Shown here piece after piece: positions 7,415 to 15,252 of a stretch of DNA of 28,479 bases (position 1 is its first letter; every line of letters starts with the position of its first letter). The DNA lies in the NCBI GenBank assembly GCA_044508835.1, contig JBIQHD010000045.1:1-28479 (forward strand). Reading direction: 5' to 3'. The notes under the pieces were generated by a model. That model did not search any database. It saw only the letters and a list, made by a program, of their open reading frames with translations, and was not told the DNA's origin. The DNA is from JAKFDI01 sp044508835 (GTDB lineage Bacteria; Pseudomonadota; Gammaproteobacteria; Burkholderiales; Burkholderiaceae_C). A program made the position numbers and the translations under genes.

Positions 7415-8902
7415 ATGAGTCCCGCCCCGACCTTCGACACCCGCTCCTTCACGGACCCCGAGGCCGCGCTCGCGCACGTGCGCACGATCTACGACGCCGG
7501 CATCGCCCACCTGCGCGATGCGCTGGGCGAGTTCGTCGCCGGGCGCGCCTTCACCGGGCGCGTGCGCGCCTGCTACCCCTTCGTGCGCGTGCACACCGAC
7601 ACCGTGGCGCGCGCCGATTCGCGCCTGGCCTACGGCTTCGTCGCCGGCCCCGGCACCTACGAGACCACGGTGACGCGGCCTGATCTCTTCGGCCGCTACC
7701 TGCGCGGGCAGTTCGAGCTGCTGCTGCGCAACCACGCCGTGGCGATCGAGGTCGGGCTGTCGGGCCAACCGATCCCGGTGCACTTCTCGTTCGCCGAGAA
7801 CGACCACATCGAGGGCAGCCTCGACGAGGCCCGGCGCCTGCTGATGCGCGACCTGTTCGACCTGCCCGACCTCGGCGCCATGGACGACGGCATCGCCAAC
7901 GGCACGCACGAGCCGGCCGCCGGCGACCCCCAGCCGCTCGCGCTGTTCACCGCGCAGCGCGTGGACTACTCGCTGCACCGGCTGCGCCACTACACCGGCA
8001 CCGCGCCCGAGCACTTCCAGAACTTCGTGCTGTTCACGAACTACCAGTTCTACATCGACGAGTTCGTGCGCCTGGGCCACGACCTGATGGCGCAGCCCGA
8101 GGCGAAGGCCCACGGCTACGCCGCCTTCATCGAGCCCGGCAACGTCGTCACGCGGCGCCGCGGCGAGCCGGCCCGCCCCGGCGACGACCTCGGCGCGCCG
8201 CCGCCGCGCATGCCGCAGATGCCGGCCTACCACCTGGTGCGCGGCGACCACGCCGGCATCACCATGATCAACATCGGCGTGGGCCCCTCCAACGCCAAGA
8301 CCATCACCGACCACGTGGCCGTGCTGCGCCCGCACGCCTGGGTGATGCTCGGCCACTGCGCCGGCCTGCGCAACACGCAGCACCTGGGCGACTACGTGCT
8401 CGCCCACGGCTACGTGCGCGAGGACCACGTGCTCGACGAGGACCTGCCGCTGTGGGTGCCGATCCCGCCGCTGGCGGAGATCCAGGTGGCGCTCGAATCG
8501 GCCGTGGCCGAGGTCACCCAGCTCGAGGGCTACGAGCTCAAGCGCATCATGCGCACCGGCACGGTGGCGAGCACCGACAACCGCAACTGGGAGCTGCTGC
8601 CGCAGCGCACGCCCGAGCGCCGCTTCAGCCAGAGCCGCGCCATCGCGCTCGACATGGAAAGCGCCACCATCGCCGCCAACGGCTTCCGCTTCCGCGTGCC
8701 CTACGGCACCCTGCTGTGCGTGAGCGACAAGCCGCTGCACGGCGAGATCAAGCTGCCCGGCATGGCCAACCACTTCTACCGCGAGCGGGTCGACCAGCAC
8801 CTGCGCATCGGCATGCGCGCCATCGAGCTGCTGCGCGAGGGCGGCATCGACCGGCTGCACAGCCGCAAGCTGCGCAGCTTCGCCGAAGTGGCGTTCCAGT
8901 AA
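7415..8902 (+). CDS. amn: AMP nucleosidase
   Basis: This 495-residue cytosolic enzyme hydrolyses AMP to adenine and ribose 5-phosphate and helps set adenylate levels. The N-terminal AMP-nucleosidase-specific domain (about 10-180) includes RACYPFVRVHTDT, RPDLFGRYLRGQFELL and the PIPVHFSF segment. The C-terminal nucleoside-phosphorylase-like domain carries MINIGVGPSNAKTITDH, WVMLGHCAGLR and the signature DMESATIAANGFRFRVPYG followed by CVSDKPLHGEIK. Length is close to the roughly 484 residues of E. coli Amn, and I recognise it with confidence. It diverges from dadA across 94 bases. The diguanylate cyclase gene starts 28 bases after its stop, suggesting an operon. No allosteric or riboswitch signal is apparent upstream. 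Confidence 0.95.
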   Translation: MSPAPTFDTRSFTDPEAALAHVRTIYDAGIAHLRDALGEFVAGRAFTGRVRACYPFVRVHTDTVARADSRLAYGFVAGPGTYETTVTRPDLFGRYLRGQFELLLRNHAVAIEVGLSGQPIPVHFSFAENDHIEGSLDEARRLLMRDLFDLPDLGAMDDGIANGTHEPAAGDPQPLALFTAQRVDYSLHRLRHYTGTAPEHFQNFVLFTNYQFYIDEFVRLGHDLMAQPEAKAHGYAAFIEPGNVVTRRRGEPARPGDDLGAPPPRMPQMPAYHLVRGDHAGITMINIGVGPSNAKTITDHVAVLRPHAWVMLGHCAGLRNTQHLGDYVLAHGYVREDHVLDEDLPLWVPIPPLAEIQVALESAVAEVTQLEGYELKRIMRTGTVASTDNRNWELLPQRTPERRFSQSRAIALDMESATIAANGFRFRVPYGTLLCVSDKPLHGEIKLPGMANHFYRERVDQHLRIGMRAIELLREGGIDRLHSRKLRSFAEVAFQ

Positions 8903-8930
8903 GGGGCCCGCGCCCCCGCCCGGCCGCACG

Positions 8931-10073
8931 ATGCCCCTGGACATCCTGACGCTGCTGGTGCTCACCAGCACCAACCTCTTCACCCTGGCGGCGGCATTGC
9001 CGCTGCTGATGGGCCGGCGCATCAGCGCCTCGGCGCGCTACGCGCAGGGCAGCATCCTCGCGCAGGCCATCGGCTGGGCGGCGGTGGTCGCCGCGGGGCG
9101 CTGGTACGACCCGCAGCTGTCCACGCTGGCGATGGGCAGCATCGCGCTGTCGCAGTGGCTGCTGTTCCGCGCCCTGCGCGGCTGGCTCGGCCCGCGCCCG
9201 GGCGAGGGGCTGCTGATCGCGCTCGTCGTCATCACGCCGCTCGGCTACGCGCTGAGCTTCCATGCGTACCCGTGGCGCGTGGGCTGGGCGAACTTCCTGC
9301 TGGCCCTGAGCCTGCTGGTGGTCGCGCGCGCCACGCTGTGGCCGCAGCGCCGGGCCAGCCGCGGATGGCGCTGGCTGCTGTGCGGCTGCCTCGTCACGAT
9401 GGCGGGCTTCACCGCGGCGCGCGGCGTGCTGGGCGCCTTCTTCACCGCGCTGTATCCGTACTTCCGCGCGCCGCATCCGGTGAACGTCGGCGCGGCGGTG
9501 GCGGGCAACATGACGCTGGCGCTGGGCGTGGCGGCGATCCTCGTCGCCTGGCGCGACGAGGCCGAGGCCGAGCTGCAGGCGCTGGCCATGAGCGACCCGC
9601 TCACCGGCCTGCTGAACCGGCGCGGCTTCCAGAACCACGCGCGGGCGCTGCTGTCCGACGCGCGCCGCCGCGGCGAGCCGCTCACGCTGCTGGCGCTCGA
9701 CATCGACCACTTCAAGCACATCAACGACACGCACGGGCACGAGACCGGCGACCGGGCGCTGCAGCTGTTCTCGCGCGTGCTGCGCACCAACCAGCGCGGC
9801 GTCGACCTGGTGGCGCGCCTGGGCGGCGAGGAGTTCTGCGTGCTGTTCGCGCGCTCGTCGCGCGAGGCGGGGCTGGCCTTCGACGCGCGGCTGCGCACGC
9901 GGCTGCGCGAGGCGTCGCAGGAGGAGCTGGGCTTCGCGCTCGACTTCAGCGCCGGCCTGGCCGTCCACGCCGACGCCGGCCAGGACCTCGACGGCCTGCT
10001 CGCGCGTGCCGACGCGGCGCTCTACGAAGCCAAGCGCGCCGGCCGCGGCCGGCTGGTGCAGGCGGAGGACTGA
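8931..10073 (+). CDS. Membrane-bound GGDEF diguanylate cyclase
   Basis: This 380-residue inner-membrane protein probably makes cyclic di-GMP from two GTP. The first 205 residues contain about six hydrophobic spans and resemble a small integral-membrane sensor region with no named domain. The GGDEF domain starts at SDPLTGLLNRRGF (about 221). It has DIDHFKHINDTHGHETGD and the catalytic RLGGEEF (GGEEF at 298-302), so it should be active. An inhibitory I-site, R289-G-V-D292, lies five residues before GGEEF, so product feedback is expected. No EAL domain is present. The gene follows amn with a 28-base gap and is probably cotranscribed, although no clear Shine-Dalgarno is visible before the ATG. 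Confidence 0.92.
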   Translation: MPLDILTLLVLTSTNLFTLAAALPLLMGRRISASARYAQGSILAQAIGWAAVVAAGRWYDPQLSTLAMGSIALSQWLLFRALRGWLGPRPGEGLLIALVVITPLGYALSFHAYPWRVGWANFLLALSLLVVARATLWPQRRASRGWRWLLCGCLVTMAGFTAARGVLGAFFTALYPYFRAPHPVNVGAAVAGNMTLALGVAAILVAWRDEAEAELQALAMSDPLTGLLNRRGFQNHARALLSDARRRGEPLTLLALDIDHFKHINDTHGHETGDRALQLFSRVLRTNQRGVDLVARLGGEEFCVLFARSSREAGLAFDARLRTRLREASQEELGFALDFSAGLAVHADAGQDLDGLLARADAALYEAKRAGRGRLVQAED

Positions 10074-10096
10074 CCCGCTGCCGCGGGCCCGGTCAG
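10070..10096. terminator. Hairpin across convergent gene ends (weak candidate)
   Basis: CTGACC (10070-10075) pairs with GGTCAG (10091-10096). An alternative inner stem is CCCGC/GCGGG (10074-10078 and 10083-10087). It overlaps the cyclase stop and the last codons of the opposing gene. There is no U-tract. Confidence 0.25.
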
Positions 10097-10800
10097 AAGC
10101 TGCCGCGCAGGTAGACGCCGAGCCCGCTCTTGCGGATGCGCAACGACATGCGGTAGCCCGAGTCGAGCTGCATCCCGAGCCCGAGCCGCCCGCGCTCGAA
10201 GCCGAGCCGCGACTCGGCGCCCTTCCACTCCACGCCGACCTTGGCGTTGGCGTAGTCGCCCGCGCCCTGCGTGCCGGCCAGCGCGTGGGCGAGCGACGCA
10301 TCGGCGAACACCGCCGCCTGCTCGCTCACGCGGTAGCGCATCGCCACGCTGACGACCGGCGCCGCGCTCGCCCAGCCGCGCGGGGCCGCCGAGGCATCGG
10401 CCGCGGGCGGCGCCTCGGCCATGCGCCCGAGGGCGCCGAAGCCCAGGCCGATGTCGGTGCGCCCGCGCGACATCCACACGCGGTAGCCCACGCCGACCAA
10501 CTGGTCCGACCCCGGGCGGTCGGCCGCCGCGCCCGGTGCCTCGCGGCCGAGGCGGCCGCCGAGGGTCACCACCTGCACGGCGGGCGGGCGCTCCACGCCG
10601 GGCGCCGTGGCGGCCGCCACGCGGGCGAGCAGGCCGTCGGCATCGCCGGCCGGCAGGGCGGCGGCGGGAAGCGGCGCTTCGTCGCCGTCACTGTCCGCCG
10701 CTTCGGCCGGCAGCGCCGCCAGCGCACCGGCCGCCAGCGCGATGCCGCCGGCGCATCGCACCGCGGCACGGAAGCGTTGAAATGACGCGACGGCTGGCAT
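10093..10800 (-). CDS. Exported protein, possible outer-membrane beta-barrel
   Basis: I do not recognise a named family. The ATG at 10800 gives 235 residues; a GTG two codons upstream (10806) would add two. A signal peptide is clear: a basic start (FQRFRAAVR), a hydrophobic stretch (GGIALAAGALAALP) and a likely cleavage site after AEA-AD near residue 35. After an Ala/Pro-rich linker, the last 130 residues alternate polar and nonpolar positions in short strands (VGVGYRVWMSRGRTDIGLGF, VVSVAMRYRVSEQAAVFADASL, VYLRGSF). The chain ends in phenylalanine, the usual C-terminal signal for outer-membrane barrels. This suggests a small barrel or porin-like surface protein. It converges on the cyclase gene; 271 bases with no gene separate it from the next gene. 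Confidence 0.72.
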   Translation of the reverse strand: MPAVASFQRFRAAVRCAGGIALAAGALAALPAEAADSDGDEAPLPAAALPAGDADGLLARVAAATAPGVERPPAVQVVTLGGRLGREAPGAAADRPGSDQLVGVGYRVWMSRGRTDIGLGFGALGRMAEAPPAADASAAPRGWASAAPVVSVAMRYRVSEQAAVFADASLAHALAGTQGAGDYANAKVGVEWKGAESRLGFERGRLGLGMQLDSGYRMSLRIRKSGLGVYLRGSF

Positions 10801-10956
10801 GCACACCCCATGACGACGACGTAGTTTTCGTCAGCGAGGCAAGGCTCATGCCCGGCCCGCTGCCGGCCGGCGGCTGCCAACTGCGCCACGCCGCGCGCAG
10901 CCCGCGCCGTACGGGCGGTAGCCAGCGGTCACAAACCTGACGGCGCCGGGCCGCAT

Positions 10957-10985
10957 TGCCTTGGCTGCGTCGATCCCGTACGCTG
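10957..10985 (+). promoter_or_regulatory. Candidate sigma-70 promoter for the EF-G-like gene
   Basis: TTGCCT (10957-10962) and TACGCT (10980-10985) are separated by exactly 17 bases and lie about 93 bases before the ATG at 11078. The match is moderate and could be chance in this GC-rich DNA. The rest of 10801-11077 shows nothing else I can name. Confidence 0.3.
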
Positions 10986-11077
10986 TGGCGACAGCCCCCG
11001 CGGCGCCGCGGCGCTCGCGAGGACTCGAATGCGAAATCCCTCCACCGTCGCAGCGCGCCAGCGCGGGAGCCTTTGCC

Positions 11078-13141
11078 ATGTCGAGTTCTACCGATCCGGG
11101 CGTTGCCCGGCTGCACAGCGTGGCGCTCGTCGGCCAGACGGCCAGCGGCAAGACCAGCCTCACCGAAGCGCTGCTGCTGAAGGCCGGCGCCATCACCACG
11201 GCCGGCTCGCTGGAACGCGGCACCACCGTCAGCGACTACGACCCGAAGGAGCGGCGGGCGCAGCATTCGCTGCAGTCGGCCCTGGTGCACTTCACGCACG
11301 GCGAGGCGCTGGTCCACCTCATCGACACGCCCGGGTACGCCGACTTCGCGGGCCACTCGCTGTCGGCGCTGGAGGCGGTGGACACGGCGGCGGTGGTGAT
11401 CAACGCGCAGACGGGCGTGGAGACGATGAGCCTGCGCATGATGGAGTGGGCCGCGACGAGGAAGCTGTGCCGCCTGCTGATCGTCAACAAGATCGATGCG
11501 CAGGGCGTCGACCTGGCCGCGCTGGTGGCGCGCCTGCAGGAGGCCTTCGGGCGCGAGTGCCTGCCGCTGAACCTGCCGGCCGCCGGCGGCACGGCGGTGG
11601 TCGACTGCTTCTTCAACGCCGAGGACGACCCGGCGCTGCCCGCCGACTTCTCCTCGGTGGCGCAGGCGCACCGCGCGCTCGTCGAGCAAGTGGTGGAGGT
11701 CGACGCGGAATTCGTCGAGCGCTACCTGAACGACGGCGACGTCGACGCGCGCGAGCTGCATGCGCCGCTGGAGCAGGCGCTGCGCGAAGGCCACCTCATC
11801 CCCATCTGCTTCGTCTCGGCGCGCAACGGCGCGGGCGTGGCCGAGCTGCTCGACGCCTTCGAGCGCCTGCTGCCCAACCCCGCCGAGGGCAATCCGCCGC
11901 AGTTCTACAAGGGCAAGGGCGAGGCGGCCGAGCCGCTGTGCGCCGTTCCCGAGGCCGACCGGCACGTGATCGCGCACGTGTTCAAGGTCACCAACGATCC
12001 GTACGTCGGCAAGATGGGCATCTTCCGCATCCACCAGGGCACGGTCACGCGCGACAGCCAGCTCTACATCGGCGACGCGCGCAAGCCCTTCAAGGTGGGC
12101 CATCTCTTCATGATGCAGGGCAAGGAGCACGTGGAGGTGCCGCGCGGCCTGCCCGGCGACCTGTGCGCGGTGGCCAAGGTCGACGACCTGCACTTCGACG
12201 CCGTGCTGCACGACGCCGCCGAGGACGACCACCTGCACCTCCAACCGCTGCCCTTCCCGGTGCCGGTGCACGGCCTGGCCATCGAGCCGAAGCGCCGCGG
12301 CGACGAGCAGCGCATGTGGGAGATCCTGCAGAAGCTCGTCGACGAGGACCCCTGCCTGCGGCTGGAACGCTCGGCGGGCACCAACGAGACCATCGTCTAC
12401 GGCCTGGGCGAGCTGCACCTGCGCACGCTGATCGAGCGCATGACCGATCTGCACCGCTGCGAGGTGGAGACGCGCCCGCCGCGCATCCCCTACCGCGAGA
12501 CCATCACCGCCCCGGCCGAGGGCCACCACCGCCACAAGAAGCAGAGCGGCGGCGCCGGCCAGTTCGGCGAGGTGTTCCTGCGGGTGGAGCCGCTGCCGCG
12601 CGGCGCGGGCTTCGAGTTCGTCGACGAGGTCAAGGGCGGCACGATCCCCGGGCAGTTCATCCCCGCCGTCGAGAAGGGCGTGCGCCAGGCGCTCGACGCC
12701 GGCGTGCTGGCCGGCTTTCCGGTGAAGGACGTGCGCGTGGTCGTGCTCGACGGCAAGCACCACAGCGTGGACTCCAAGGAGATCGCCTTCGCCACCGCCG
12801 GGCGCAAGGCCTTCGTCGACGCGGCGCTGAAGGCCGGCCCGATCGTGCTGGAGCCCATCGTCAAGGTGGAGATCACCGCGCCCGGGCACTGCCTGGGCGA
12901 CATCACCGGCGACCTGTCGTCGCGGCGCGGGCAGATCAACGGCACGCACCCGCTGGCCGACGGCAGCATGATCGTCGCCGGCCAGGCGCCGATGTCCGAG
13001 CTCTCGGCCTACCAGGCGCGGCTGAATGGGCTGACCGGCGGCGAGGGCCGCTACACGCTGGAGCTCAGCCACTTCGAGCCGGTGCCGCCGTCGGTGCAGA
13101 CGCAGCTGGCCGCGCAGTACAAGGTGCGCGAGGAGGAGTGA
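11078..13141 (+). CDS. EF-G-like translational GTPase (EF-G2/FusA2 type)
   Basis: This 687-residue cytosolic GTPase has full EF-G architecture. The G domain has a P-loop GQTASGKT (19-26), DTPGYADF (83-90) and NKID. Domain II follows (VIAHVFKVTNDPYVGKMGIFRI), then III (GLGELHLRTLIERM), IV (SGGAGQFGEVFLRVEPL) and V (LEPIVKVEITAPGHCLGDITGDLSSRRGQI). In canonical EF-G the switch II motif is DTPGH, with a catalytic histidine; here the residue is Y87, as in the accessory EF-G2/FusA2 branch known from actinobacteria. It is therefore probably not the main elongation factor, and no rpsL-rpsG-tuf genes adjoin it. The ATG at 11078 has GGGAG about 9 bases upstream; an earlier in-frame start at 10961 would add a 39-residue unrelated tail. 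Confidence 0.9.
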   Translation: MSSSTDPGVARLHSVALVGQTASGKTSLTEALLLKAGAITTAGSLERGTTVSDYDPKERRAQHSLQSALVHFTHGEALVHLIDTPGYADFAGHSLSALEAVDTAAVVINAQTGVETMSLRMMEWAATRKLCRLLIVNKIDAQGVDLAALVARLQEAFGRECLPLNLPAAGGTAVVDCFFNAEDDPALPADFSSVAQAHRALVEQVVEVDAEFVERYLNDGDVDARELHAPLEQALREGHLIPICFVSARNGAGVAELLDAFERLLPNPAEGNPPQFYKGKGEAAEPLCAVPEADRHVIAHVFKVTNDPYVGKMGIFRIHQGTVTRDSQLYIGDARKPFKVGHLFMMQGKEHVEVPRGLPGDLCAVAKVDDLHFDAVLHDAAEDDHLHLQPLPFPVPVHGLAIEPKRRGDEQRMWEILQKLVDEDPCLRLERSAGTNETIVYGLGELHLRTLIERMTDLHRCEVETRPPRIPYRETITAPAEGHHRHKKQSGGAGQFGEVFLRVEPLPRGAGFEFVDEVKGGTIPGQFIPAVEKGVRQALDAGVLAGFPVKDVRVVVLDGKHHSVDSKEIAFATAGRKAFVDAALKAGPIVLEPIVKVEITAPGHCLGDITGDLSSRRGQINGTHPLADGSMIVAGQAPMSELSAYQARLNGLTGGEGRYTLELSHFEPVPPSVQTQLAAQYKVREEE

Positions 13142-13308
13142 GGGGCGAGGGTTTTCCCGGAGAGAGGATGAAAGAAAGCTTGTAGGAACAGGCGCACAGC
13201 ATCTTCCGCGCCGTCCGACTGACGCGGCGCCCGCGAGCGGCCAGACTGGTCTCACGAATGGCAAGAACCCGTCGCGCCTGCGAGGGGGCGCCACACAAGG
13301 AGATCGAC

Positions 13309-13527
13309 ATGAACGCACTGCAACGTTTCTCTACCACCGCGGCGGCACTCGTCGTGGCCCTCGGCATGGCGGGCTGCTCCAACATGTCGCAGCGCGACAA
13401 GAACACCGCGATCGGCGCCGGCATCGGCGCGGTGGGCGGCTCGGTCCTGTCCGGCGGCAGCGCGGCCGGCACGGTCGGCGGCGCGGCGGTCGGCGGCGTG
13501 ATCGGCAACCAGATCAACAAGAAGTAG
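13309..13527 (+). CDS. Small glycine-zipper lipoprotein (OsmB-like)
   Basis: This 72-residue protein has a lipoprotein signal peptide with a lipobox ending MAGC, so it is probably acylated at Cys23 and held in the envelope. The mature part is a glycine-zipper segment with many small residues at regular spacing (IGAGIGAVGGSVLSGGSAAG, then TVGGAAVGGVIGNQI). It resembles OsmB or the glycine-zipper 2TM domain of stress-related envelope proteins. AAGGAGA about 5 bases before the ATG at 13309 is the strongest ribosome site in this part of the window and decides the start over an ATG at 13258. It is 167 bases after the EF-G-like gene and has its own terminator, so it is probably a single-gene unit. 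Confidence 0.88.
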   Translation: MNALQRFSTTAAALVVALGMAGCSNMSQRDKNTAIGAGIGAVGGSVLSGGSAAGTVGGAAVGGVIGNQINKK

Positions 13528-13552
13528 GCCGGCGACCCGCCGGACCCATCGC

Positions 13553-13577
13553 AAAGGCGGCCGCGGGCCGCCTTTTT
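13553..13577 (+). terminator. Rho-independent terminator
   Basis: AAAGGCGGCC and GGCCGCCTTT form a perfect 10-bp stem with a 3-base loop (GCG) and continue into a T-run, 26 bases after the lipoprotein stop. A second T-run follows within 10 bases. Confidence 0.85.
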
Positions 13578-13746
13578 CGTGCCTTTTTTCGTGCCGCCGC
13601 CCCGGGCGGGACTCGGGGTTTGTCGGCCTGTCGCCCGGCAGCATCTGCCGGAACAATGTGTTTCGGATGGGGAATCCACACGGGCTGCCGCACGGGCCTT
13701 CGGCGGCCTGCCGCGCACCCGCCCAAGACCGTTGCCGAGACTTCAG

Positions 13747-15051
13747 ATGCAGTATCCAGCCCGCACCGCTGACCTCGCCGCGGGGTCGCTCACCGCCTCG
13801 CTGGCCGATGCGCCGCTGTCGCCCGCGCTGCAAGGCATCGTGCGCGCCCTGCGTGCCGAACGCCACGCGCTGTCGGACCGCATGCTGGACACGCTGCGCC
13901 AGACCATCCCCGAATACCACAGCCTGCGCGACGACGTGGCGCGCGACGTCTACGACGCCGGCGTGCGCAACGCCGAGCTCTGGTACGACGCCCTCGCCGC
14001 CTGCCACATGCCGCCGCCCGACGGCCTCGAATGGGTGGCCGATTTCGGGCGCCGCCGCTGCGAGCAGGGCGTGACGCTCGCCGCGCTGCTGCACGCCTAC
14101 CGCATCGGCACGCGCGTCTACCTCGACACCCTGATCGGCCGCGTGCACACCGAGCCGGCCGTCGCCCACGAGGTGCTGCTGAAGGTGTCGCCCTTCGTGC
14201 TCGGCTACGGCGACCTGCTCAGCCAGACGATCAGCGACGTCTACCTCGACCAGCGGGTGGGCGAGGCGCGCCACCGCGACCGGCTGCGCGAGGACCTGTT
14301 CGGCATCGTCTGCCACCAGCCGCAGCTCGAGACCGCGTTCGGCGACGCGGCGCGCACGCTCGGGCTCGACCCGCAGGCGGCGCACCACGCGCTGGTGCTG
14401 CGCCCGCTCGACGCGGCGCCGCAGCCGCCGCGGTTCGATGCGCTGCGCGACCAGCTGCTGTCGCTGCCCGGCCTCGGCGGCGCCCGCGAGCCGCTGTGGG
14501 GCGTGACGCGCGGCCAGCTGGCGCTGTGGCTGGAAGCCGGCGCGGGGGAAGCCTCCTCGGCCCGCGAGCACCGCCTCGCCGAGACGCTCGCGCCGCTGCT
14601 GCGCGACGCGGCGCAGCCGGTGCAGATCGGCATCGGCGCGCCGGCGGCCGGCGCGCGCGGCTGGCACCACAGCCTGGAACAGGCGGTGCAGGCCGTCGAC
14701 CTCGGCCAGCGGCTGCGCCCCGAGCGGCGGCTGCACTTCTATTCCTCCGTGGCGCTCGACGCGACCGTCACCGCCTCGCCCGAGATGGCGGCCTCGCTGC
14801 AGGAGATGATCGACCGGCTCGCCGCCGAGCCGCAGCTGCTGGAAACGCTGCAGGCCTACTTCGACCAGCGCCAGCAGCTCAAGGCCGTGGCCGCGGCGCT
14901 GGGCATCCATCGCAACACCCTGCTGCACCGGCTGGAGCGCATCCGCACCCTGCTGCACGCCGACCTGGCCGACATGGGCTGGCTCGCGCGGCTGCACCTC
15001 GCGCTGCGCCAGCGCCAGCTGCGCCTGCCGCCGCGCCCCGGCGGCCACTGA
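13747..15051 (+). CDS. PucR/CdaR-type helix-turn-helix regulator
   Basis: This 434-residue cytosolic transcription factor has a C-terminal DNA-binding domain of the PucR/CdaR kind at about 377-400 (LKAVAAALGIHRNTLLHRLE). Such domains end sugar-diacid, purine and related catabolic regulators. The N-terminal half (about 20-170) is helical and contains RRRCEQGVTLAALLHAYRIG, like the RsbRD/GGDEF-like sensory part of PucR relatives. The central part (about 210-330) looks like the degenerate GGDEF-like domain. The start at 13747 is the first ATG consistent with this family; upstream in-frame codons run through the terminator region. It lies 201 bases upstream of, and in line with, the DUF6351-like gene, which is its most likely target. 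The effector is unknown. Confidence 0.85.
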   Translation: MQYPARTADLAAGSLTASLADAPLSPALQGIVRALRAERHALSDRMLDTLRQTIPEYHSLRDDVARDVYDAGVRNAELWYDALAACHMPPPDGLEWVADFGRRRCEQGVTLAALLHAYRIGTRVYLDTLIGRVHTEPAVAHEVLLKVSPFVLGYGDLLSQTISDVYLDQRVGEARHRDRLREDLFGIVCHQPQLETAFGDAARTLGLDPQAAHHALVLRPLDAAPQPPRFDALRDQLLSLPGLGGAREPLWGVTRGQLALWLEAGAGEASSAREHRLAETLAPLLRDAAQPVQIGIGAPAAGARGWHHSLEQAVQAVDLGQRLRPERRLHFYSSVALDATVTASPEMAASLQEMIDRLAAEPQLLETLQAYFDQRQQLKAVAAALGIHRNTLLHRLERIRTLLHADLADMGWLARLHLALRQRQLRLPPRPGGH

Positions 15052-15074
15052 CGCCGCCGCACGCCCGTGCCGCC

Positions 15075-15102
15075 TGTGCATTTGCACAAGCGCACGGTGC
15101 AA
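15075..15102. promoter_or_regulatory. Nested GTGCA palindromes, candidate operator
   Basis: TGTGCA-TT-TGCACA (15075-15088) is a perfect inverted repeat. Its right half also pairs, as TTGCAC (15082-15087), with GTGCAA (15097-15102) across 9 bases, giving three half-sites. They lie about 150 bases before the ATG of the secreted protein and just after the regulator stop. This is a plausible binding site for the adjacent PucR-type protein. No convincing -35/-10 pair is seen. Confidence 0.4.
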
Positions 15103-15252
15103 CTTGCCAATGGCCCGGCGCGGCCTGCGCCGCTAAGGTATTCGCACAGCCGCAGCGGCCTGCGCGCGTCCCGGCGGACGCCGCCCTCTCCCGCTTGCGA
15201 CCTGTGCGACGACACAACACGATGGTGCGCCGGCACCGCAGGAGACCAGGCG

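Noticed and set aside
13168..13185. A five-codon mini-ORF (MKESL) with a strong GGAGAGAGG in front
   Set aside because: It is too short to support, and no attenuator-like structure or relation to the downstream lipoprotein gene is visible. Chance is the simpler explanation.
15104..15145. Possible sigma-54 or sigma-70 promoter before the DUF6351-like gene
   Set aside because: GG/GC spacing does not fit the -24/-12 pattern, and TTGCCA to TAAGGT is 24 bases apart, too far for sigma-70.
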